A DNA stretch of 9,447 bases from Gemmataceae bacterium (GCA_020847555.1 JADLBT010000078.1:1-9447); one strand, 5' to 3'. Positions 1 through 6,423 are shown, counted from the stretch's first letter. The notes: a model not told the origin generated them from the sequence alone. Translations and numbers: made by a program.

Positions 1-174
1 ACGGGGATCGCGGCCAACCTCGGGGCGGCCGCCAACCTGTCGGCGACGGCCACCGTCTCGGCCGACCAGCGTTACCTGCGTCTGCACCTTGCGCCGGTGT
101 TCCGGGGCGGGAGCGGCGCCCTTGCGCGAGGGAACTTCAACACGCCGGTCATTCCCGGTGGAACGACTCCCTGA
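1..174 (+). CDS. C-terminal end of a planctomycete hypothetical protein (5' part outside the window)
   Basis: Reading frame 1 is open from the first base to a TGA at 172-174 and gives the last 57 residues of a protein whose start lies upstream. The tail contains TVSADQRYLRLHLAPVF, then a Gly/Ala-rich stretch and a Pro/Thr-rich end (PVIPGGTTP). From memory, a VSADRRYVRL-like segment occurs near the C-terminus of some planctomycete secretin-like or envelope proteins. That is only an inference from a short motif, and no domain can be assigned safely. Codon choice is GC-rich like the neighbours. A strong hairpin terminator follows 36 bases after the stop, which supports this being a real gene end. 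The protein could equally be an unrelated exported hypothetical. Confidence 0.6.
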   Translation, partial: TGIAANLGAAANLSATATVSADQRYLRLHLAPVFRGGSGALARGNFNTPVIPGGTTP

Positions 175-209
175 GTCCGGTCCCCCTGACAGGAACCTGC
201 TAACGCCAC

Positions 210-240
210 ACCGGCCCGCGGAACCACCCCGCGGGCCGGT
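210..240 (+). terminator. Intrinsic-type hairpin terminator
   Basis: A perfect 12-bp GC-rich inverted repeat (arms 210-221 and 229-240, 7-nt loop) lies 36 bases after the stop of the leftmost gene. The bases after it (TTCGTTG) are only weakly T-rich, so it is a strong hairpin with a poor U tract, as is common in very GC-rich genomes. Confidence 0.7.
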
Positions 241-408
241 TCGTTGCTGCGTGGAGGGAGAGCCCACGTCTTGATGGTCCAAGCCCAGTCAACCATTTGA
301 GGAGCGAGGTCAGCAGGTAGAAGGTTCCCTCGTGGAGCCCTTCGACACCAATCGAGAGAAGCTGCGGCGAGGGGGAAAGAGACCGTCCGTCTCGCCGAAA
401 CGTCTGTC

Positions 409-437
409 TTGACCGAGGAAGCCGGGACGCTTACAAG
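409..437 (+). promoter_or_regulatory. Candidate sigma70-type promoter of the PEP-CTERM gene
   Basis: TTGACC (409-414) matches the -35 consensus at 5 of 6 positions. It is followed after exactly 17 bases by TACAAG (432-437), 4 of 6 to the -10 consensus. It would give a leader of roughly 120 bases before the ATG at 563. Planctomycete promoter rules are poorly known, so this is tentative. Confidence 0.3.
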
Positions 438-562
438 GGTTTGCCGTGGGATGTTGTTTCCCACTCTGCCCGACCGCCAAGCCGGCTGAACCGCACCCGG
501 CCAGGCGGACCCTACCCAGCGGACCTGGCCGCGGGGACGACCCCGGCCGGAAAGGACGACCC

Positions 563-1219
563 ATGAAACGGCAGGCAATTGCTGCCTGGGGAGCGCTTCC
601 CGCCCTCCTGTTCGTTGGCCTGTCCCACGCCCGCGCGGAGTCCATCTCCTGGTCCTACTCGTGGACGGTCAATCCAACCGCGGTGACCTCCAACGATGGT
701 TCCCTCGGGAAGGTGACGTTCCTGCCCAGCGCGGGCGGCCCGATCATCGGCTCGCTCGACTCCGGGGACGGCGTCCTCGCTGCCACCCTGGAGGCCACCG
801 CCCCCGCCGCCGGCACCGCCGTCTTCACGAACCGGGGGTACGACCTGGCCATGCATCTGACGGACAACGCCTCGAACGCCTCGACCGCCCTGACGTTTTC
901 CGGCGCGCTTAGCGGCGGGCTCGGCGGGAACGATGCCCTCACCAACAGCTTCCAGGGTCTGACCAGCAAGTCGGTCACCCTGGGCGCGAACCAGTACACC
1001 GTGACCGTCGGCCTGTTCGTCCCGCCGCTTCCGGAAGTCTCGGGGCGCCTCGGGGCGAATGTCACCGTCACTGCTTCGGGGAAGAGCGTGCCTCCCCCGG
1101 TCGCGAGCGTTCCGGAGCCGTCGGCCCTCCTGCTGGGCTGGGGCGGCGCGTCTCTCGCCGGCGCGTGGGCGTGCTGGTGCAGGAGTCGGACCCGGCGCGA
1201 ATCGCTGCAGTCGGCCTGA
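563..1219 (+). CDS. Secreted PEP-CTERM sorting-domain protein
   Basis: A 218-residue exported protein with both ends recognisable. Residues 1-25 form a signal peptide (MKR, a hydrophobic core, cleavage after ARA). The C-terminus carries the PEP-CTERM signal: VPEPSALLLG from residue 183, a hydrophobic stretch (LLLGWGGASLAGAWACW), then a basic tail with RSRTRR. In this family the tail is recognised in the inner membrane by an exosortase, which cleaves it and delivers the protein outward. The body between is Ser/Thr/Gly-rich and probably beta-structured, with no enzymatic motif seen. The ATG at 563 is chosen because the signal peptide begins there and GGAAAGGAC (549-557) sits just upstream. The frame extends open to 446 without a plausible start. 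It is transcribed alone and ends at a shared hairpin. No exosortase is in the window. The substrate or role is unknown. Confidence 0.88.
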   Translation: MKRQAIAAWGALPALLFVGLSHARAESISWSYSWTVNPTAVTSNDGSLGKVTFLPSAGGPIIGSLDSGDGVLAATLEATAPAAGTAVFTNRGYDLAMHLTDNASNASTALTFSGALSGGLGGNDALTNSFQGLTSKSVTLGANQYTVTVGLFVPPLPEVSGRLGANVTVTASGKSVPPPVASVPEPSALLLGWGGASLAGAWACWCRSRTRRESLQSA

Positions 1220-1251
1220 GCGCCGGACGGCAACTCACGCGACGGGAAGGG

Positions 1252-1299
1252 CGAGCGGAGGGCGTCAGCCACCAACAGGGGACTGACGCCCTCCGCTCG
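1252..1299. terminator. Bidirectional hairpin terminator between convergent genes
   Basis: A perfect 17-bp inverted repeat (1252-1268 and 1283-1299, 14-nt loop) lies 32 bases after the PEP-CTERM stop and 19 bases after the stop of the opposite-strand gene ending at 1319. The position between two converging genes suggests it terminates both. There is no clear T run on either side. Confidence 0.75.
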
Positions 1300-1318
1300 T
1301 CCTGGCCCGTGCGCGCTC

Positions 1319-2011
1319 TCACTTCTCCTTCTGCCCTTCGCCCTCGATCGCTCCCGGCATCGCACCATGCGGGTGTTCGCAGGCGTTGGGAGCGAGCAGA
1401 TAGCGCGGCTTTGGCTCGGGGAACGGGACGGCGAGGGCAGACGGCCGTTTCTGCAACTCGGTCCGGTACTCGAGAATCACCGTCTTCTGGGCGATGGTCT
1501 CCTCGACCTCCTTGACGAACGGGATCTGGACGACGATCTCGCGCTCGACCGGCTCGGTGTAGAAGACCGTGTCCTTGACGGTCCGGACCTCGGTGCAGGG
1601 CTTCATGATGGTGATCGGGTGGCCGGTCGAGGGACACACGTCGGTGCAGGGCTTCATGATCGTGACCGGAATCGCGCGCGACACGACGCGCGACTTCACC
1701 ACCATCTCGACGATCTTGCACTTCTCGGACCGATATGCCACGGCCAGGCCCGGCCGCTTCTGCTCGGTGACGATCTCGCGCGGGACGAGGACGGTGATCG
1801 GGACGTCACGCTCCATCCACAGGATCTTGAGGCCCATGTGCTCGCCGTGGTGGCAGTCCAGCGAGGGCACGGGGGCGATCGGCTCGGGCGGCGGGACGGG
1901 CTCGACGCTCGGCGGGAGTTCCTTCGGCGGAGGGACTGGCTCCTGGGCGGTCCCGGACCACGCCCACGCCAGCACGCCAAACGTCACCAGCGGCACAATC
2001 GCTTTCTTCAT
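1319..2011 (-). CDS. Exported Pro/Cys-rich hypothetical protein with an internal 11-residue repeat
   Basis: A 230-residue protein. Residues 1-22 form a signal peptide (MKKAIVPLV..., cleavage near SGTA/QE), followed by a Pro/Glu-rich linker (24-50) typical of exported envelope proteins. The core (about 60-190) is a series of short Val/Ile-rich strands alternating with Lys/Glu. It contains a near-perfect duplication, PVTIMKPCTDV (115-125) and PITIMKPCTEV (132-142). Six cysteines remain after the signal (53, 98, 122, 126, 139, 211), with His-rich clusters CHHGEH (53-58) and CEHPHG (211-216) near both ends of the mature chain. The strand-rich, K-P-repeat style recalls planctomycete YTV-type repeat proteins, but this is only a resemblance. 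The frame runs open to 2248, but the ATG at 2011 is chosen for the signal peptide and for the ribosome site GGAAAGGAC (2019-2027), identical to that of the PEP-CTERM gene. Function is unknown. Confidence 0.8.
   Translation of the reverse strand: MKKAIVPLVTFGVLAWAWSGTAQEPVPPPKELPPSVEPVPPPEPIAPVPSLDCHHGEHMGLKILWMERDVPITVLVPREIVTEQKRPGLAVAYRSEKCKIVEMVVKSRVVSRAIPVTIMKPCTDVCPSTGHPITIMKPCTEVRTVKDTVFYTEPVEREIVVQIPFVKEVEETIAQKTVILEYRTELQKRPSALAVPFPEPKPRYLLAPNACEHPHGAMPGAIEGEGQKEK
1590..1660 (-). repeat. In-gene direct repeat, 20 bp, two copies 51 bp apart
   Basis: The same 20 bases occur at 1590-1609 and 1641-1660. They encode the repeated IMKPCT(D/E) core of the exported protein. The offset of 51 bases is exactly 17 codons, so the repeat is in phase and probably arose by segmental duplication. 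Confidence 0.85.
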
Positions 2012-2048
2012 GTCGGGTGTCCTTTCCCTCATTTGGGGGCCGGTCAGC

Positions 2049-2097
2049 GCTGTCCGCGCCGCGCACGCCGCTACGCTGCGTGCGCGGCTCGGACAGC
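2049..2097. repeat. Long near-perfect inverted repeat (20-bp arms)
   Basis: Arms 2049-2068 and 2078-2097 are complementary at 19 of 20 positions, with a 9-nt loop. It lies 37 bases upstream of the ATG of the minus-strand exported protein, so it would fold in that gene's leader. Its length and clean stem suit a REP-like dispersed palindrome or a regulatory hairpin. A terminator is unlikely because it sits between divergent starts. Confidence 0.75.
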
Positions 2098-2203
2098 ATC
2101 TGCCGGACCGTATCTCAGGTGCGCGGCGACCTCGTTCCCGCGCGCGTGGTTTCGCGGCCCGGCGGCGTCGCGAGGCCGGGCTTCCCTCTACCATTTCGTT
2201 CGC

Positions 2204-2235
2204 GAAGCGGACGCGCGCTGAGGGAAGCGGACGCG
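2204..2235. repeat. Short direct repeat in the divergent region
   Basis: The 12-mer GAAGCGGACGCG occurs at 2204-2215 and again at 2224-2235, a 20-base period or about two helical turns. It could be a pair of protein-binding sites or simply local duplication. Confidence 0.5.
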
Positions 2236-2469
2236 AAACACTGCCCATGCCCCGCGTCTGCTCATTCGTCCCGCGTGCCCGTCAGCGCTGGCGCAACCGT
2301 CAGCGGCCTTTTCGCACGCCTGCACGGACAAAGAGGTACGCGCGCCGATGGGACGTGCAGGACTTGTTCAATCACCAGGGGGCGGTTAGCCTGACGGACA
2401 CTCCCCGCGAAGGGGGAGGAGGGGAGGGTGTGCCTCGACAGCAGGAACCACAAACCCACGGAGCCAACC

Positions 2470-2841
2470 ATGAGCGCACGGTCGTTTGTCGTCGGTCTCG
2501 TCGCCTGCGCGGCCCTCGGACTGCTGGGCCTCTCGCTGTCCCGGGACAGGGCGCCGGCCCAGCAGGCGCCGGCGAAGGTGAAGTGGGAGTACTGCACGCT
2601 CTTTCAGACGGCCACCCTGGCAGAGGAGGGGAGCACGTTCCGGGTCGTCCTTCCCGACCGCGTCCACGAGGGCAAAACCTACAAGGAGATCGGGCAGAAA
2701 CTGGGGATGAGGAACGCGCCGGACGCGCCGACCGACCTGCTCAATGCGCTCGGTGCCGACGGGTGGGAACTCACTACCCAGGTCGATAACATCCGCGAGA
2801 ACGGCCTGCTGCGTACCTGGACGTTCCGGCGTCCGCGGTGA
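2470..2841 (+). CDS. Small exported or membrane-anchored DUF4177-like protein
   Basis: A 123-residue protein. Residues 5-22 are a hydrophobic segment (FVVGLVACAALGLLGLSL) followed by a short polar, Ala/Gln-rich region. This is either a signal peptide or a single N-terminal anchor. The mature part starts with KVKWEYCTLFQ (36-46) and contains LLNALGADGWELTTQV (90-105), ending in RTWTFRRP. The pairing of an initial K-W-E-Y strand with an L-N-x-L-G-x-x-G-W-E-L helix is the signature of small DUF4177-type proteins, whose biochemical role is not established. The ATG at 2470 is preferred over the in-frame ATG at 2428: it begins a proper export signal, and the upstream 14 residues are polar. The ribosome site is weak (CGGAG around 2459). 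It stands alone and converges on the lipoprotein gene 34 bases downstream. Confidence 0.8.
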   Translation: MSARSFVVGLVACAALGLLGLSLSRDRAPAQQAPAKVKWEYCTLFQTATLAEEGSTFRVVLPDRVHEGKTYKEIGQKLGMRNAPDAPTDLLNALGADGWELTTQVDNIRENGLLRTWTFRRPR

Positions 2842-2875
2842 TGCCGCGTTCCGGAGCCGCGGTGTCGGTGCGGGG

Positions 2876-3217
2876 TCACTGGCCGTCGCGCGGCGCGACC
2901 GGATCCTGGGACCGCGTGGGGTTCGTCTGGCGCAACTCGGCCAGGAACGTCAGCGGCAAGGTGACGACGTCGCCGACCAGCGACAGCGGCATGTCGAGGA
3001 CGGAGCAGGTTGCGCTGACGACCGCCTCGGCCGGGTTTCCCGGGCCGCCCTCCTGGCCGACCTCGCCGGCGCACTCCTGGACGACCTCCATGTCCAGCCG
3101 CACCCCGCCGAAGACGCGCTGCTGGTCGGCCGGCCGACCGAGGTTCGCCACCGTGCCGCAGCCGCCGAGCCAGACGGCGGCCCCCGCCAGCGCCGCCAGG
3201 GCACTCGTCCTTGCCAT
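2876..3217 (-). CDS. YceK/YidQ-family lipoprotein
   Basis: A 113-residue predicted lipoprotein. The N-terminus (MARTSALAALAGAAVWLGGC) is a short signal peptide ending in a lipobox, with Cys20 as the lipidated residue. GTVANLGRP follows. The rest fits the YceK/YidQ (DUF1375) pattern: RVFGGVRLDME (34-44) corresponds to the usual Y-x-G-x-R-x-D segment, and LDMPLSLVGDVVTLPLTF (74-91) to the conserved LDxPLSxxxDTxxxP block. Length suits the family. The role of these lipoproteins is unknown. The start at 3217 is chosen over an upstream in-frame ATG at 3277 because GGAGG (3225-3229) lies 7 bases before it and the lipoprotein signal begins there. It is monocistronic, divergent from the gene at 3397. 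Confidence 0.85.
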   Translation of the reverse strand: MARTSALAALAGAAVWLGGCGTVANLGRPADQQRVFGGVRLDMEVVQECAGEVGQEGGPGNPAEAVVSATCSVLDMPLSLVGDVVTLPLTFLAELRQTNPTRSQDPVAPRDGQ

Positions 3218-3396
3218 ACCCGCCCCTCCAGAAAAGCCGAGAGGGGCGGAGTGTAACGCCGGGCCGAGAAAGGTCAAGGCGAGATTCGGTTCGCGGCGCG
3301 GACCGGGTACGATCGCCCGGCCCCTGCACCAGCCGATGGTGCAAATCCCGGCGCGGGTGATATAAGGGGAGCGGAATCAAGGAAGGGAGGCGAACC

Positions 3397-3735
3397 ATGT
3401 CCCACGAGCCCGCTCTGACCCTGCCGCCCGCGTGGCAGGAGATCCTCACCCGCGTCGAGCAGGCGCTGGCCGCCGCCGTCGCGGCCGCGGCCCGCCGCGA
3501 GGACGCACTGAGTGCCGCCGAATCGCCCGCCGAGGCCCATCACCCGGACCTGGCCGGCGGCCTGGCCCGGTTCGCCGAGCGGTTGCACGGCCTGGGCCTG
3601 CACGGCGAGCGCGCGGCCCATACGGTGGCGGAGGCCGACGGCGCCCTCGCGGCCGGCGAGGACGCGCTGCGAGCGTGGTTCCAGAACGCCGAGGCGGTCC
3701 GGCGCAAACTGGCGGGGTGGGCGGGCCGACCGTAG
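3397..3735 (+). CDS. Small Ala-rich helical hypothetical protein
   Basis: A 112-residue acidic/basic, Ala-rich protein with no signal peptide or membrane segment. It is predicted by eye to be nearly all helix: 12-42 (WQEILTRVEQALAAAVAAAA...) and 52-108 (heptad-like Leu/Ala spacing, AEADGALAAGEDALRAWFQN), with a break around the PAEAHHPD segment. That suggests a short helical hairpin or coiled coil. I recognise no family. A good ribosome site (GGGAGG, 3384-3390) precedes the ATG. The stop is 46 bases before ispD on the same strand with no terminator between, so the two are probably co-transcribed. A role related to isoprenoid synthesis cannot be inferred from position alone. Confidence 0.75.
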   Translation: MSHEPALTLPPAWQEILTRVEQALAAAVAAAARREDALSAAESPAEAHHPDLAGGLARFAERLHGLGLHGERAAHTVAEADGALAAGEDALRAWFQNAEAVRRKLAGWAGRP

Positions 3736-3781
3736 GATAAGCGCGTGTGCATGTCACCGCCTTTCCTGCGGAGGTCGCGCC

Positions 3782-4534
3782 ATGCCCCAGTTCGCCGTCA
3801 TCCTCCCCGCCGCCGGCCAGTCGTCCCGCTTCCACGAGAAGGAGAAGAAGCCGTTCGCGAACCTCGACGGCCGCGCCGTCTGGCTGCGCACCGCCGAGCA
3901 CTTCGTCACCCGCAAGGACGTCGCCCAGGTGATCGTCGTCGTGGCGAAGGGCGACCAGGAACTGTTCCGCCGGCGCTACGGCGCCAACCTCGCGTTCCTG
4001 AACGTGCGGATCGCCGACGGCGGGGCCGAGCGCTTCGAGTCGATCGCCAACGCCCTCGCCCTGCTCCAGCCGGACGCCGAGTTCGTTGCCGTCCATGACG
4101 CCGTCCGCCCGTGCGTCACCGAAGCTCTCATCGACGCCGTTTTCGCGAAGGCCGCCCAGACCGGGGCGGCTCTGCTCGCGGTCCCCGTCACCGACACCGT
4201 CAAGGAAGTCAACGCCCAGCACCAGGTGCAGGCCACCCGGCCGCGCCAGGGGCTGTGGCTCGCCCAGACGCCCCAGGTTTTCCGCCGCGACTGGCTGCTC
4301 GACGCCTACGCCAACCGGGCGAAGCTGGGGGCGGACATCACCGACGACGCCCAGCTGGTCGAGGCGGCCGGCCATCCGGTCCACGTCGTCGAGGGGACGG
4401 CGGCGAACCTCAAGATCACAACCAGCGCTGACCTGCTCCTCGCCGAGGCCGTCCTCAAGGCGCAGCCGAAGCCGAAACCGAGCGGCCCGATCCATCCGTT
4501 CGCCGAGGAAGAGATGTGGGGCGGGCGTCCGTGA
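3782..4534 (+). CDS. ispD: 2-C-methyl-D-erythritol 4-phosphate cytidylyltransferase
   Basis: IspD joins CTP with 2-C-methyl-D-erythritol 4-phosphate to give CDP-methylerythritol, the third step of the cytoplasmic MEP isoprenoid pathway. The 250-residue length is slightly above the usual ~230. Family landmarks appear in order: the nucleotide-binding loop ILPAAGQSSRF (7-17, Arg16 at the CTP-contact position) with KKPF (22-25), DGGAERFESIANAL (79-92), HDAVRP (105-110), AVPVTDTVKEV (133-143), TPQVF (163-167), TDDAQLVEAAG (187-197) and NLKITTSADL (209-218) with the conserved Lys211. The extra length is a Pro/Lys-rich tail (KPKPSGPIHPFAEEE...). In the loop, the usual P-K order is K-P here, a local difference. 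GGAGG at 3770-3774 fixes the ATG at 3782. The open frame upstream has no start with a ribosome site. It is probably in an operon with the preceding small gene, followed by a long hairpin 22 bases after the stop. Confidence 0.95.
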   Translation: MPQFAVILPAAGQSSRFHEKEKKPFANLDGRAVWLRTAEHFVTRKDVAQVIVVVAKGDQELFRRRYGANLAFLNVRIADGGAERFESIANALALLQPDAEFVAVHDAVRPCVTEALIDAVFAKAAQTGAALLAVPVTDTVKEVNAQHQVQATRPRQGLWLAQTPQVFRRDWLLDAYANRAKLGADITDDAQLVEAAGHPVHVVEGTAANLKITTSADLLLAEAVLKAQPKPKPSGPIHPFAEEEMWGGRP

Positions 4535-4556
4535 GCGGTCCCAGGACGTGCCCAAA

Positions 4557-4621
4557 GCCCACGGGTGGCGTCCCGTGGGGGAAGTCTCCGGCGCTTCCGC
4601 CACGGGACGTCACCCGTGGGC
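4557..4621. repeat. Long imperfect hairpin element downstream of ispD
   Basis: Arms 4557-4578 and 4600-4621 pair over 22 bases, with one G-T wobble. After one mismatch the stem continues with 5 more pairs (4580-4584 with 4594-4598) around a 9-nt loop. Each arm is itself a small palindrome (CCCACGGG...CCCGTGGG). A 19-base exact copy of part of the element, in opposite orientation to the left arm, occurs at 6405-6423. It could terminate ispD transcription, though no T run follows. The repeated occurrence suggests a dispersed intergenic element. Confidence 0.8.
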
Positions 4622-4671
4622 CTGGCAACGGCTCCCTGCACAACATCCTTCTTGAACTTGCACCAGGGGCG

Positions 4672-4751
4672 TAGGATAGCCCCGCGCCTTGTTCGCGATC
4701 CGCTAGAGACGGTCGGGTTCTTCCCTCCTCTCTCCTCACGGAAGAGGGGAG
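4672..4751 (+). promoter_or_regulatory. Candidate -10 element and leader hairpin of the sulfatase gene
   Basis: TAGGAT (4672-4677) is a plausible -10 hexamer. The best -35 candidates nearby (TCTTGA 4650-4655, or TTGAAC 4652-4657) are off in sequence or spacing. A 9-bp pyrimidine/purine hairpin (4725-4733 with 4743-4751, one wobble) lies in the leader, 40 bases before the start codon. Both are weak calls. The ribosome site GGAGGGAG is at 4778-4785. Confidence 0.25.
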
Positions 4752-4791
4752 CAGGGGAGCAAGATCCGTCAGACCTCGGAGGGAGAACGAC

Positions 4792-6402
4792 ATGCCCGCG
4801 AAAAACCGCTGCCTGCTCGTGGTCGCCCTCGCCGGCGCCGTGCTCGTCCACGGCCGGCCGGCGTCGGCCCAGGAAAAGAAGGCACCACGGCCGAATATCG
4901 TTCTGATCATGGCCGACGACATGGGCTACTCCGACATCGGCTGCTACGGCGGCGAGGTCCGCACGCCCAACGTGGACCGACTGGCGAAGGGCGGCCTGCG
5001 CTTCACCAACTTCTTCAACACGGCCCGGTGCTGTCCGACCCGCGCCAGCCTGATGACCGGCCTCTACCCCCACCAGGCCGGCGTCGGCCACATGACCCAG
5101 AACCGGAAGCGTCCCGGCTATCAGGGAGAACTCAACCGTACCAGCGTCACCATCGCCGAGGTGCTCCGCCTGTTCGGGTACTCCCCGTACATGGTCGGCA
5201 AGTGGCACCTGACCGGGGACGGCCGCATGAAGGAGCCGAACAACAGCTGGCCCCTCGGACGCGGGTTCGAGCGCTTCTTCGGCACGATCAGCGGCGGCGG
5301 CAGCTACTACCGGCCGGGACCCCTGACCCGCGACAACCAACCCCTCGAAGCGCCGGCGAAGGGGTTCTACTACACCGACGCCATCAGCGACCACGCGGTC
5401 CAGTTCATCGCCGACCACCGCCGGAAGCAGAAGGACGATCCCTTCTTCCTGTACGTCGCCTACACCTCGCCGCACTGGCCGCTGCACGCCCTCAAGGAGG
5501 ACGTGGCTCGCTACCGCGACGTTTACAAGAAGGGCTGGGACGTGCTCCGGCGCGAGCGCCACGAGCGGATGAAGAAGCTCGGCATCGTCGATCCGAAATG
5601 GGTTCCCTCGCCGCGCGACAAGGAGATCCCGGCGTGGGACGGTCTGAGTGCCGCGCAGAAGGGCGAGATGGCCCACAAGATGGCGGTCTACGCCGCTCAG
5701 ATCGACCGCATGGACCAGGGTATCGGCCGCATTTTGGCGGCGCTGAAACAGACCGGGGCGGAAGACAACACGCTGGTTCTGTTTCTGGCGGACAACGGCG
5801 GCTGCGCCGAGGGCGGACTGTTCGGGTTCGAGCGCCAGCCGGGCGGGGTGGTCGGCGAGGACAGTTCGTTCGCCAGCTACGGGCAGTGCTGGGCGTGGCT
5901 GTCGAGCGCCATCTTCCGCCTGTACAAGCACTGGGTCCACGCTGGCGGCGTCTCGACTCCGCTGATCGCCTACTGGCCGCGCCACATCGGGGAGCAGGGA
6001 ACGCTCCGCCGCCAGCCGGGCCATCTCATCGACGTCATGGCGACCTGCATCGACGTCGCGGGCGCCCGGTATCCGGCGGAATACAAGGGAAACCGGATCA
6101 CGCCGCTGGAAGGCAAGAGCCTCGTCCCCGCGTTCGCCAACAAGGCGATCGAGCGCGAGGCGATCTACTGGGAGCACGAGGGGCACCGGGCCGTCCTCGC
6201 CGGGAAGTGGAAGCTCGTCTCGCTGAAGCGCGCAGGCGGCTGGGAACTGTACGACATCGAGGCGGACCGGACCGAGACGAACGACCTGGCCGCGAAGCAC
6301 CCCGAGCGGGTGAAGACTCTGGACGCAATGTGGGAGAAGTGGGCCGAGCGGGCACACGTCAAGCCGTGGCCGCCCGCAGTGGAGAAGAAGAAGGCCAAGT
6401 AG
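4792..6402 (+). CDS. Exported arylsulfatase (formylglycine-dependent, sulfatase family S1)
   Basis: A 536-residue hydrolase expected to remove sulfate esters from sulfated glycans or aryl substrates in the periplasm or outside. Residues 1-27 are a signal peptide ending near ASA/Q. The alkaline-phosphatase-like fold shows all expected landmarks: NIVLIMADDMGYSD (35-48) with metal ligands Asp42 and Asp43; CCPTRASLMTG (80-90), where Cys80 is the site converted to formylglycine; GKWHL (136-140) with Lys137 and His139; SPHWP (226-230) with His228; ADNGG (333-337) with Asp334 and Asn335; and YKHWVHAGGVSTPLIAYWP (378-396) with Lys379. The C-terminal subdomain ends with WELYDIEADRTETNDLA (484-500), usual for this group. 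The signature cysteine implies maturation by a formylglycine-generating enzyme, not present here. GGAGGGAG precedes the ATG by 6 bases. The exact substrate and subfamily cannot be told by eye. Planctomycetes typically carry many such genes. Confidence 0.95.
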   Translation: MPAKNRCLLVVALAGAVLVHGRPASAQEKKAPRPNIVLIMADDMGYSDIGCYGGEVRTPNVDRLAKGGLRFTNFFNTARCCPTRASLMTGLYPHQAGVGHMTQNRKRPGYQGELNRTSVTIAEVLRLFGYSPYMVGKWHLTGDGRMKEPNNSWPLGRGFERFFGTISGGGSYYRPGPLTRDNQPLEAPAKGFYYTDAISDHAVQFIADHRRKQKDDPFFLYVAYTSPHWPLHALKEDVARYRDVYKKGWDVLRRERHERMKKLGIVDPKWVPSPRDKEIPAWDGLSAAQKGEMAHKMAVYAAQIDRMDQGIGRILAALKQTGAEDNTLVLFLADNGGCAEGGLFGFERQPGGVVGEDSSFASYGQCWAWLSSAIFRLYKHWVHAGGVSTPLIAYWPRHIGEQGTLRRQPGHLIDVMATCIDVAGARYPAEYKGNRITPLEGKSLVPAFANKAIEREAIYWEHEGHRAVLAGKWKLVSLKRAGGWELYDIEADRTETNDLAAKHPERVKTLDAMWEKWAERAHVKPWPPAVEKKKAK

Positions 6403-6423
6403 GCCCACGGGACGCCACCCGTG
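6403..6423. repeat. Partial copy of the ispD-downstream repeat, right after the sulfatase stop
   Basis: It begins at the base after the sulfatase stop codon. Bases 6405-6423 match 19 of 19 with the reverse complement of the left arm of the 4557-4621 element. Alone it forms a 6-bp hairpin (CACGGG / CCCGTG, 6-nt loop). It may help end sulfatase transcription. The sulfatase gene is thus bracketed by two copies of the same repeat. Confidence 0.7.

Larger units (their letters stand above)
175..562. other. Intergenic region, 388 bp
   Basis: This gap holds the terminator hairpin at 210-240 and a candidate promoter at 409-437 for the downstream PEP-CTERM gene. Several open frames cross it on both strands, but none has a convincing ribosome site or recognisable protein sequence. 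The open frame that continues upstream of the PEP-CTERM start to 446 would place 39 non-hydrophobic residues before a textbook signal peptide, so it is treated as leader. No other structure was recognised. Confidence 0.5.
2012..2469. other. Divergent intergenic region with several repeats, 458 bp
   Basis: This region separates the exported protein on the minus strand from the DUF4177-like gene on the plus strand, so it should carry two outward promoters. I could not place either convincingly. It contains a 20-bp hairpin (2049-2097), a 12-bp direct repeat (2204-2215 and 2224-2235), and smaller inverted repeats around 2157-2180 and 2182-2227. Open frames cross it on both strands, but they are Arg/Ala-rich, lack ribosome sites and resemble no protein, so I regard them as non-coding. 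The minus-strand gene's ribosome site is at 2019-2027. Confidence 0.55.

Noticed and set aside
446..562. Upstream extension of the PEP-CTERM protein to an ATG at 446
   Set aside because: It would bury the signal peptide behind 39 polar residues and lacks a good ribosome site.
2012..2248. Upstream extension of the minus-strand exported protein to 2248
   Set aside because: The added 79 residues are Arg/Ala-rich, cross a 20-bp palindrome, and precede a clear signal peptide.
3325..3343. Small hairpin (TGCACC/GGTGCA) before the gene at 3397 as a riboswitch or attenuator
   Set aside because: The stem is only 6 bp, no conserved riboswitch core is visible, and no alternative fold could be seen.
3446..4603. 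A 385-codon minus-strand frame antisense to ispD and the gene before it
   Set aside because: It is a codon-bias shadow of ispD with low-complexity Arg/Pro/Gly ends and no recognisable protein features.
4306..6408. A 700-codon open frame on the minus strand, antisense to the sulfatase
   Set aside because: It lies opposite an unmistakable sulfatase, lacks a ribosome site, and its sequence shows no domain. Long antisense frames are expected at this GC content.
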